Positions 1-5,565 of a stretch of 8,388 nucleotides of DNA are shown here, piece after piece (position 1 is the stretch's first letter; every line of letters begins with the position of its first letter). Position numbers and translations under genes: made by a program. The notes below the pieces were generated by a model. It saw nothing but the letters and a program-made list of their open reading frames with translations. It was not told where the DNA came from and did no database searches. The stretch spans positions 1 to 8,388 of the forward strand of contig JAIVGW010000083.1 of the NCBI GenBank assembly GCA_020201415.1, given 5' to 3'. This stretch comes from Lentisphaerota bacterium (lineage in GTDB: Bacteria > Verrucomicrobiota > Kiritimatiellia > JAAZAB01).

Positions 1-774
1 GCGCATTTTCTTGTCGGCATCGGCGCGTTCGGTTTCCAGCAGCGCGCCCACATTGGCGGCTTCGGACATGCCGGCGACGCTGATATCGGCAATGTCGATG
101 GAGACGATTTCAAAGGCAGTTTGGGCGTCCAGCCCGCTCTCCAGCACCTTGCGGCTGATGAAGTCGGGGTTTTCCAGCACATGTTTGTAGGAAGGCGCCG
201 ATCCGATGGCGCTGACGATGCCCTGGCCCACGCGTGCGATGATGGTTTCCTCGGTGGCGCCACCGACCACCTTGTCGATGTTCATGCGCACGGTGACGCG
301 CACCTTGACCAGCAGGCGGATGCCGTCCTTAGCCACGGCGTCCAGCATGCCTGATGCGCTTTTATTGGGATCGGGACATTCGATTACCTTGGGATAGACG
401 CTGGTGCGCACGGCTTCGAAGACATCGCGGCCCGCCAGATCAATGGCCGCGGCCCGCTGGAAGCTCATTTCAATTTCGGCCTTGTCGGCGGCGATCAGGG
501 CGCTGACGACGTTCCGGACATTGCCGCCTGACAGGTAATGCGCCTCCAGTTCGTCGGTAGTGATGTTAAGTCCGGCCTTGACCAACTGAATGCGCGCGTC
601 CACGATCATGGCCGGCGGCACCCGGCGCAGTTTCATGCCGATCAGCGAACTGAGGTCAACATGCGCGCCGGACATCAAGGCGCGGATATAGACCCCTATG
701 AAGTAAAAGAAAATCGAAGTCAGCATGATGACCAGTAACGCACCGATAATCAGCGCCAGGGTGAAGATAGTCAT
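1..774 (-). CDS. floA: Flotillin-like protein FloA (SPFH/PHB family), 3' end cut by window edge
   Basis: FloA is a membrane-anchored SPFH scaffold that assembles functional membrane microdomains on the inner face of the cytoplasmic membrane. The 258 visible residues start at an ATG (774-772) preceded by AAGGAG about seven bases upstream. Residues 2-28 form one hydrophobic segment (LALIIGALLVIML, then FFYFIGVYI). The family core follows: LIGMKLRRVPP (44-54), HYLSGGNVRNVVSALIAADK (79-98), AAAIDLAGRDV (108-118), YPKVIE (127-132), GGATEETIIARVGQGIVSAIG (about 171-191), and FEIVSIDIAD (221-230). The frame stays open to base 1, in the stretch ETERADADKKMR, where the Ala/Glu-rich coiled-coil tail of the family begins; about 70 residues should lie outside the window. 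It is divergent from comEC and has its own promoter. The family assignment is secure; the client proteins are unknown. Confidence 0.95.
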   Translation of the reverse strand, partial: MTIFTLALIIGALLVIMLTSIFFYFIGVYIRALMSGAHVDLSSLIGMKLRRVPPAMIVDARIQLVKAGLNITTDELEAHYLSGGNVRNVVSALIAADKAEIEMSFQRAAAIDLAGRDVFEAVRTSVYPKVIECPDPNKSASGMLDAVAKDGIRLLVKVRVTVRMNIDKVVGGATEETIIARVGQGIVSAIGSAPSYKHVLENPDFISRKVLESGLDAQTAFEIVSIDIADISVAGMSEAANVGALLETERADADKKMR

Positions 775-804
775 GGACGGCTCCTTATAAGGCGATTTTT
801 CAAG

Positions 805-826
805 GGCATGAGCGGAAGCGCATGCC
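805..826 (-). promoter_or_regulatory. Inverted repeat in the floA leader
   Basis: GGCATG (805-810) and CATGCC (821-826) are perfect inverted 6-bp arms around a 10-nt loop. The repeat sits between the predicted floA transcription start and its ribosome binding site. It could be an mRNA hairpin or a protein-binding site. Short palindromes are common in GC-rich DNA, so function is uncertain. Confidence 0.25.
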
Positions 827-842
827 GAATTTTGCTTGTGTA

Positions 843-871
843 AGAATAAATCAGGCCATTCTGCTTTGCAA
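843..871 (-). promoter_or_regulatory. Probable sigma-70-type promoter of floA
   Basis: On the minus strand, TTGCAA (871-866) and TATTCT (848-843) are separated by exactly 17 bases, each matching four of six consensus positions. The expected start of transcription near 836 leaves a leader of about 60 nt before the floA ATG. It lies in the only gap between the divergent floA and comEC. This is a pattern match only. Confidence 0.5.
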
Positions 872-911
872 GCTCAAATCGTTGCGTTTAACGCGTATGG
901 CCGGAATGGAG

Positions 912-940
912 TTGGTCAATCATGCCGCGCTTGTTATAAT
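912..940 (+). promoter_or_regulatory. Probable promoter of comEC
   Basis: A perfect TATAAT (935-940) lies 17 bases after TTGGTC (912-917), which keeps the TTG of a -35 box. The predicted start of transcription near 947 gives a leader of about 90 nt before the preferred comEC ATG at 1036. The consensus -10 box is the strong element. Confidence 0.5.
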
Positions 941-1035
941 CATGTGGTAGTTTGCCGGTGCTGCCGGTGCGCGCCAGCCGCTTGCAGCTTATTGCCTGGC
1001 TCGAAATATGTCGCTCCAATTGTGAAGGGATATGC

Positions 1036-2010
1036 ATGTCCGGATGGCGGCCAATGCTGCTGATTGCAACTGCTTTTGCGCTGGGAGTCTGGTGTGGATT
1101 GCAGGCAACCGGCCCGGCCGGCCCGCTATTGACGGCGCTAGGTGCGCTGGTGCTGGCTATCCGGCGCGTTGGCCAGGCTCGGAGATGGGCCGGTGTCTGT
1201 CGGGTGCTGGGCCTGGTTTTGTTGGGTTGTGGCCTGGGCTGGTGGCGGGCGGGAATTGCTGTCGGAGGCGCGGCCGGAAGCGACCTTGTCGCGATCATGG
1301 CCCACGCGCGTGAGTCTCTGGAACTGCGCGGCCGGATTGTCAACGATCCGGTTTTCCAGCCTGTCGGCACGGAAGCCGCCGCCGGCTACTGGGTGTTTGA
1401 TATGGAAGTGGCGGAACTGCGGCGGCTGCCGGCCTGGCAGCCGGCGCGGGGGCGGGTAAGTGTGCGATTATGGGATGCGACGGTCCGCCCGCGGTATGGC
1501 GCGTCCTGGCAACTGGCCGGGGTGCTGACGGCGCACACGTCTGATGGGGGGCGGGCCCGCCATGTCTGGCGGATTGAAGCTGACCGGCCGGCGGGGTCTC
1601 CTGTTGTCCGCCCCGCGGCGGGAATCAGGATGCCGGGCGTGAGGTACAGCATGCATGTTGCGAGCCGGGCGGATCAGGAGTTGCAGCCGCCTCCGCCCAT
1701 GCACCCGTTGGGGTTGATTTATGCTTTGCGCGGTCGTGCCGCCTTGGTGCTGGGGTTGGGGCTGGATGACCGGCCCGGCGTGGCGGCGGTGCTGCGGGCC
1801 TTGGCCCTGGGTTTAAGGCGGGAATTGCCGCTGGCGGTGCGGGCGAGCTTTACGGATACCGGAACTTTTCATGTGTTCGCCGTTTCGGGGTTGCACATGG
1901 CTCTGCTGACGTTGTTCGTCACACTGCTGATCCGACCCAATTGGTTGCTCCGGGTTTTCTGCTTTCCTTCGCCGTGGTTGCGGGGCTGCTGTTGGCCTGG
2001 CCGGTTATGA
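1036..2010 (+). CDS. comEC: ComEC/Rec2 DNA-uptake channel, N-terminal fragment (broken gene)
   Basis: ComEC is the inner-membrane channel that carries single-stranded DNA into the cytoplasm during natural transformation. I place the start at the ATG at 1036, which has GAAGGG five bases upstream; an in-frame TTG at 952 lacks such a site and would put a non-hydrophobic stretch first. The protein opens with membrane segments (MLLIATAFALGVWCGL; VLGLVLLGCGLGWW). A DUF4131-like soluble region follows (LELRGRIVNDPVF ... ASWQLAGVLTA), without the usual NPGGFD-like motif. The competence domain starts at ALALGLRRELPLAVRASF and includes the hallmark GTFHVFAVSGLHMALL. Homology stops after about 1925 (FVTLL). 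The last ~28 residues (IRPNWLLRVFC... to the stop) are out-of-frame sequence. The domain resumes in another frame in the next entry, so this reads as the 5' part of a disrupted gene. Confidence 0.85.
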   Translation: MSGWRPMLLIATAFALGVWCGLQATGPAGPLLTALGALVLAIRRVGQARRWAGVCRVLGLVLLGCGLGWWRAGIAVGGAAGSDLVAIMAHARESLELRGRIVNDPVFQPVGTEAAAGYWVFDMEVAELRRLPAWQPARGRVSVRLWDATVRPRYGASWQLAGVLTAHTSDGGRARHVWRIEADRPAGSPVVRPAAGIRMPGVRYSMHVASRADQELQPPPPMHPLGLIYALRGRAALVLGLGLDDRPGVAAVLRALALGLRRELPLAVRASFTDTGTFHVFAVSGLHMALLTLFVTLLIRPNWLLRVFCFPSPWLRGCCWPGRL

Positions 2011-3146
2011 GTGACTGGCTGCGCAACCGTCGCGGGGGGTTGGTGCAGGGTGCGGCGACCTGGCGCTCTGTGTTGTGGAACTGGTTCCTGGGGCTGGGGC
2101 TGGTGTCGGTGACGGCCTGGCTGGCGGGCCTGCCCCTGGTGGCGCGTTGGTTCAATGCTTGGTCGCCGTGGTCGCCGCTGGCCAATCTGCTGGCGGTGCC
2201 GCTGGTGACCGTGGCCCTGGCCCTGGCTTTTCTGTCGCTGCTGGGCAGTCTGGTTCACCCGGGGCTGGCGGTGCTGTTCAATTCAGTCAATGTCTGGCCG
2301 GTGGAACTTGCGCTGCGCTGGCTGGGCTGGGTGGCCCGTTGGCCGGGCTGCCGCCAGGCGGTGTCCGCGCCTTCCTTGTGGTCGGTCGGGTGCTGGTATC
2401 TTGGCTGGTGGTTGTTGCTCCGGCGCGACAACGGACGCCGCCGACGCTGGTGGCAGGCAGCAGGACTGGCGCTGGTGCTGGTCTGGCCGACTGTCTCAGT
2501 CTGGGAGGGACGGGGCGCCCGGGTGCAGGTGTTCAATGCCGAGGGCGTGGCCGTTGTATTGGGTGCCGGGCGCGCGCCGGGCGCTTCCTGGCTGGTAAAC
2601 GCCGGCGGACGCCGGCATGCGCGCCGCCTGGGGCGTATGCTGGATCAGGCGGGTGTCAATCGTCCGGATATATGGTTGATCAATCGGCCTGACGTCCGAC
2701 ATGTGGGCGGGGCGGAGGCGCTTATGGCGCGCCCGCCTTTGCGTCTGGTGCATCCCGGGGCATCCGGCAGATTTCGTGCCTTTATGCCGCTGACTGGATC
2801 TTTGGAAAGTGCCGGCACGGATTTACAGCAGGTGGAGCCCGGCGCCGGCGGACGGGTCGGTGCATTGTGTTGGCGGGTTGAGCAGGATTCCGATCCTCCG
2901 ACGCTGACATTGATGACGGGGTGGGATGATTGGCGGGTGCTGGTCAGTCCGCCCTCCCCGGATGGGGACTGTATGACGGTGGGGTTCTATCATGCCGGGC
3001 GCGCATTGGTTGAGGTGTGCTGTTCCCGGCAGGCCTTCGGCGAACGTTATGAGTCGGGTCAGGTGGCGCGCTTATGGCCGGCTCCCTGGCAGGAGCTGAC
3101 GATCCGTTGCGCGGCTGACTCCCTGACGTTGGAGTGGGAGGAATGA
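1941..3146 (+). CDS. comEC: ComEC/Rec2, C-terminal fragment with degenerate metallo-beta-lactamase domain (broken gene)
   Basis: This is the 3' part of the same comEC, in the -1 frame relative to the N-terminal fragment. Recognisable homology begins just before 1941, at about 1926 (ADPTQLVAPGFLLSFAVV, the counterpart of the family's NPxxLxxxGFQLSF segment). The likely initiators are TTG 1941 or ATG 2007, and neither has a clear ribosome binding site. Membrane segments follow (LLSFAVVAGLLLAWPV; LGLVSVTAWLAGLPLV; LANLLAVPLVTVALALAFLSLL; WYLGWWLLL; AAGLALVLVWPTVSVW). The rest, after GRGARVQVFNAEG, is the metallo-beta-lactamase-like domain of long ComEC proteins. Its metal site looks lost: the usual DVGQGD is NAEGVA and the usual THxDxDH is NRPDVRH. 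Between this fragment and the previous one, roughly 60-80 residues of competence domain are missing. Together the two pieces span about 703 codons, whereas long ComEC proteins usually have about 750-800. Confidence 0.8.
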   Translation: MVAPGFLLSFAVVAGLLLAWPVMSDWLRNRRGGLVQGAATWRSVLWNWFLGLGLVSVTAWLAGLPLVARWFNAWSPWSPLANLLAVPLVTVALALAFLSLLGSLVHPGLAVLFNSVNVWPVELALRWLGWVARWPGCRQAVSAPSLWSVGCWYLGWWLLLRRDNGRRRRWWQAAGLALVLVWPTVSVWEGRGARVQVFNAEGVAVVLGAGRAPGASWLVNAGGRRHARRLGRMLDQAGVNRPDIWLINRPDVRHVGGAEALMARPPLRLVHPGASGRFRAFMPLTGSLESAGTDLQQVEPGAGGRVGALCWRVEQDSDPPTLTLMTGWDDWRVLVSPPSPDGDCMTVGFYHAGRALVEVCCSRQAFGERYESGQVARLWPAPWQELTIRCAADSLTLEWEE

Positions 3147-3196
3147 TGTGGGTGATTGCAGGACGATGATGGGCGTGAGACAAATATTTTGATATG

Positions 3197-3333
3197 ATGG
3201 AGGCTCTTGCAAAACCACGGGCGCGTTCATATTCGGCTCACCGGGACGGTTCGCCCTACCCGTTGCGGCAGCGATCCGTGGAAGGTAGGGCGAGGCGTCT
3301 CGCCGAGCCGCTGGTGATTTGCAAGAACCTCAT
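3197..3333. repeat. MITE-like nested palindromic element, non-coding
   Basis: In the gap between comEC and mtnP there is an element of about 137 bp with two nested pairs of inverted repeats. The outer arms are 3197-3213 (ATGGAGGCTCTTGCAAA) and 3318-3333 (TTTGCAAGAACCTCAT), matching except for one gap and one mismatch. The inner arms are 27 bp each, 3234-3260 and 3284-3310, and match at 22 of 27 positions; both ends are exact (CGGCTC and CGCCCTACC). A 23-nt loop lies between them. The right inner arm also contains its own hairpin, GGCGAG-GCGT-CTCGCC (3289-3304). No transposase is encoded, so movement would have to be in trans. A flanking target duplication is not clear, although AT-rich ATAT/TATA sequence lies at both ends. 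Only one copy is in the window, so dispersal cannot be shown here. Confidence 0.65.
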
Positions 3334-3413
3334 ATATCTGTCAGAAAAACCAATATTCAAAGAAATCCTGACACATATCAAAATTTCCGTCCGACACCCG
3401 ACGATGATTTCAG

Positions 3414-3441
3414 TTGACTTGACCCCTTGCGGATGCATAAC
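3414..3441 (+). promoter_or_regulatory. Candidate promoter of mtnP (weak)
   Basis: TTGACT (3414-3419) is a near-consensus -35 box. CATAAC (3436-3441), 16 bases further on, is a poor -10 box with four of six matches. It lies about 75 nt upstream of the preferred mtnP ATG, downstream of the palindromic element. The rest of 3336-3517 is an AT-rich stretch (about 3336-3410) followed by GC-rich DNA in which I see nothing else. Confidence 0.3.
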
Positions 3442-3517
3442 CTTGTTGCGGTTTGTTGGGTGTGGCGGACCGCGGCCTGTTGGCCCGGCCGGATAATCTG
3501 GCAAGATGGAGCAAAAT

Positions 3518-4303
3518 ATGGCTGTTGTAGGCATAATTGGCGGTTCCGGCTTGGATGACAACCTGAAGTTGAGCGGCGTCAGGGAACACAAAGTGCATAC
3601 TCCCTATGGGCCGCCGTCCGATGTGTTGAAGACCGGACGGATCGGGCGCAAGGAGGTGGTGCTGTTGGCGCGCCATGGAGCGCGCCATCAAATCATGCCC
3701 TCGCTGGTGAATTATCGCGCCAATCTCTGGTCCATGCGCGAGCTGGGGGTGACGCATGTCATCGCCACCACCGCCTGCGGCAGCCTGCGCGAGGAAATTG
3801 CGCCCGGGCATTTCGTTTTCATTGATCAATTCATCGATCGCACCACCAAGCGCGCGCAGACGTTTTATGAGGGTCAGCGTGTCTGCCATATTCCCATGAG
3901 CGATCCCTTCTGTGGCAATTTGCGCCGGATTTTGCGTAATGCAGCCGGACGTTTGGCAATTCCCCATCATGATGCCGGCACCGTGGTCACGATTGAAGGG
4001 CCTCGTTTTTCCTCACGGGCGGAAAGCCGCATGTTCCGGCAGTGGGGGGGGGATGTGATCAACATGAGCACGGTGCCGGAAGTCGTGCTGGCGCGCGAAT
4101 TGGGGCTGTGTTACGCGGCAGTGGCCATGGCGACCGATTACGACAGTTGGCATGCGATCCATGAGACTGTCTCCCTGGAAATGGTTATGCAAACCATGCA
4201 ACGCAACCAGGTAAATTTTGTTCGTCTGCTGGGGGCGGTGCTGGGCAGGATTCGGCATAGCGCCTGTGCCTGCCGGGATGCCGCCGCCCAGGCCTGCTTC
4301 TGA
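3518..4303 (+). CDS. mtnP: S-methyl-5'-thioadenosine phosphorylase (MTAP)
   Basis: MTAP splits methylthioadenosine, a by-product of polyamine synthesis, with phosphate into adenine and methylthioribose-1-phosphate for methionine salvage; it is cytoplasmic. I start at ATG 3518 because GGAG lies six bases upstream; an ATG four codons earlier (3506) lacks such a site. The 261-residue protein follows the human enzyme closely: GIIGGSGLDD (5-14, phosphate loop), LLARHGARHQIMPSLVNY (49-66, with R52/H53), ATTACGSLREEI (83-94), FIDQFIDRTTKR (101-112), TIEGPRFSSRAES (158-170), NMSTVPEVVLA (182-192) and TDYD (206-209). The last supplies the aspartates that favour 6-amino purines, so MTAP is better supported than inosine/guanosine phosphorylase. 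The C-terminus ends in a short Cys-containing tail (HSACACRDAAAQACF), seemingly about 25 residues shorter than many bacterial homologues. fmdB follows after 58 bp. Confidence 0.93.
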   Translation: MAVVGIIGGSGLDDNLKLSGVREHKVHTPYGPPSDVLKTGRIGRKEVVLLARHGARHQIMPSLVNYRANLWSMRELGVTHVIATTACGSLREEIAPGHFVFIDQFIDRTTKRAQTFYEGQRVCHIPMSDPFCGNLRRILRNAAGRLAIPHHDAGTVVTIEGPRFSSRAESRMFRQWGGDVINMSTVPEVVLARELGLCYAAVAMATDYDSWHAIHETVSLEMVMQTMQRNQVNFVRLLGAVLGRIRHSACACRDAAAQACF

Positions 4304-4361
4304 ATATTTAACCGGCAGCAGGGTCAGGACTCCTGTCTGAGCTTGCAGTGTGGAGGAAAAA

Positions 4362-4592
4362 ATGCCGATCCATGAATATGATTGTGTGAAATGCCGCCGC
4401 CGTTTTGAGTTTCTGGCGCGTCGGCAGGATCAGGCGCCGACGGCCTGCCCGGTCTGCGGTGGTCGCAAACTACTTAAGGCATTTTCCGCCTTCAGTGTTG
4501 CCGGACCGCCGCCGCCGGCGGCCTGCGGGGCAGGCGACGCAAGCGCCTGCCGCTCCTGTCCTTCCGGCGGCTGTCCGCATAGCGGTCTATGA
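4362..4592 (+). CDS. FmdB-family zinc-ribbon protein
   Basis: A 76-residue protein with the classic FmdB opening MPIHEYDCVKCRRRFEFLAR. Cysteines 8, 11, 29 and 32 (CVKC ... CPVC) form a four-Cys zinc ribbon. The tail is Ala/Pro/Gly-rich and carries four more cysteines (ACGAG, ACRSC, GGCPHSGL), as in many family members. The ATG at 4362 is chosen because GGAGG lies five bases upstream (4352-4356) and the family begins with MPxYEYxC; an upstream in-frame GTG at 4350 overlaps the ribosome binding site. The cellular role of the family is not settled; FmdB was first named from a formamidase locus with a proposed regulatory role. Its stop is separated from the recN ATG by one base, so the two are very likely co-transcribed and translationally coupled. 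Confidence 0.88.
   Translation: MPIHEYDCVKCRRRFEFLARRQDQAPTACPVCGGRKLLKAFSAFSVAGPPPPAACGAGDASACRSCPSGGCPHSGL
4529..4551 (+). repeat. Perfect inverted repeat inside the 3' end of fmdB
   Basis: GGCAGGCG (4529-4536) and CGCCTGCC (4544-4551) are exact 8-bp inverted arms around a 7-nt loop. They lie in the coding sequence for the Cys-rich tail of the FmdB protein, about 43 bases before the recN ATG. The hairpin could influence ribosome access to recN, but it may simply reflect codon choice in GC-rich DNA. There is no following T-run, so it does not look like a terminator. Confidence 0.3.
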
Positions 4593-4593
4593 T

Positions 4594-5565
4594 ATGCTTA
4601 AATCGCTACAGGTGCAGAATCTGGCGCTGGTGGAAAAGGCGCAGTTGGATTTTCACGACGGCCTGAACGTGATCACCGGCGAGACCGGCGCCGGCAAATC
4701 GCTGCTGGTCGGCGCGCTGAATCTGGCGCTGGGAGAAAGAGCGGATCGCGGCGCAGTGCGCGATGGCGCCACCCAATGCACGGTGGAGGCTTGTTTTACG
4801 CTGCGTGAAAATTCGCCGGTGTTTGCCATGCTGAATGAATATGGTCTGCCGGCATGTCTGAATGGGGAACTGATCGTGCGCCGCATTGTCGCCGTTAACG
4901 GGGGGCGTCAATTTATCAATGACAGCGCCGTTACCCTGCAGGTGCTCAAGCTTTTTGGCGATTTGTTGGCGGATATGCACGGGCCGCACGATCATCAATC
5001 GCTGCTGGACCCCGGCGCCCAGTTGGAGTTGCTGGACGGTTTCGGCCGCCTGGACCGGTTGCGTCGAGATTATACCGCGGTTTATACCAGTCACGAAGAA
5101 CTGCTGCGGCGACGGCGGGAATTGCAACAGCTGTCCGACAGTTCCCGGGATTGGCTGGAGTTTCAATTGCGCGAGCTGGAAGAAGCCGGTTTGGACGAGG
5201 CCGAGGAGACTGTCCTGCTGGACGAACAGAAACTGCTGGGCAACTCGCAGCGGGTGCAGGAACTGGCGGCGGAAGCCGGGGCGCAGTTGATGGATGCGGA
5301 GACCAGTGCCTTCAATGCGCTGGCGGTGGCCCATAATGCGCTGGAAGCGCTGGAACAACTGGCGAGTCTGCCCGGCACATGGCGGACGGAACTGGCTGCG
5401 GCCATGACCAAAGTGCGCGAGACGGCCAGAGAGCTGGAGGGTTTGATGCAGCGCGCCGAAGCCGATCCCGAGCGTCTGGGCCAGGTTGAGCAACGCTTGT
5501 CGGTATACCAGAAAATAAAGCGCAAGTATGGCGGTTTCTGTCGCGCGCCATCCGTCGCGAATTGA
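4594..5565 (+). CDS. recN: DNA repair protein RecN, N-terminal fragment (broken gene)
   Basis: RecN is an SMC-like ATPase that acts early in recombinational repair of double-strand breaks. The ATG at 4594 follows the fmdB stop after one base and gives the family opening MLKSLQVQNLALVEKAQLDF. Walker A is GETGAGKS (29-36). Further family landmarks are LNLALGERADRGAVRDG, FINDSAVTLQVLKLFGDLLADMHG and HDHQSLLDPGAQLELLDGF, then the first long helix of the coiled coil (from about YTAVYTSHEELLRRRRELQQ to LGQVEQRLSVYQKIKRKYG). Homology ends at KRKYGG, at about 5533. The last 11 or so residues (FCRAPSVAN) are out-of-frame and run into a TGA at 5563-5565. The return arm of the coiled coil is missing, and the C-terminal ATPase half continues in the -1 frame (next entry). 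Confidence 0.87.
   Translation: MLKSLQVQNLALVEKAQLDFHDGLNVITGETGAGKSLLVGALNLALGERADRGAVRDGATQCTVEACFTLRENSPVFAMLNEYGLPACLNGELIVRRIVAVNGGRQFINDSAVTLQVLKLFGDLLADMHGPHDHQSLLDPGAQLELLDGFGRLDRLRRDYTAVYTSHEELLRRRRELQQLSDSSRDWLEFQLRELEEAGLDEAEETVLLDEQKLLGNSQRVQELAAEAGAQLMDAETSAFNALAVAHNALEALEQLASLPGTWRTELAAAMTKVRETARELEGLMQRAEADPERLGQVEQRLSVYQKIKRKYGGFCRAPSVAN

Noticed and set aside
952..1035. Upstream TTG start for comEC
   Set aside because: It overlaps the predicted transcription start, lacks a ribosome binding site, and adds an N-terminus unlike the family. The ATG at 1036 has GAAGGG at proper spacing.
1900..1945. Programmed -1 ribosomal frameshift joining the two comEC halves
   Set aside because: No slippery heptamer is visible at the junction, and a frameshift would not account for the missing 60-80 residues.
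3194..3496. A 100-codon plus-strand open frame over the palindromic element
   Set aside because: It is made mostly of the inverted repeats and flanking DNA, with no ribosome binding site and no protein-like pattern.
3410..3970. A 186-codon minus-strand open frame across the start of mtnP
   Set aside because: It overlaps unambiguous MTAP coding sequence and has no family resemblance.
4606..5493. A 295-codon open frame on the minus strand opposite recN
   Set aside because: It mirrors the recN coding strand, its Gln/His/Arg-rich protein has no recognisable family motif, and recN homology covers the same bases. Long antisense frames are expected in GC-rich genes.
5515..5565. Programmed -1 frameshift joining the two recN halves
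   Set aside because: There is no slippery heptamer followed by a clear stem, and conserved coiled-coil sequence is absent rather than merely out of frame.
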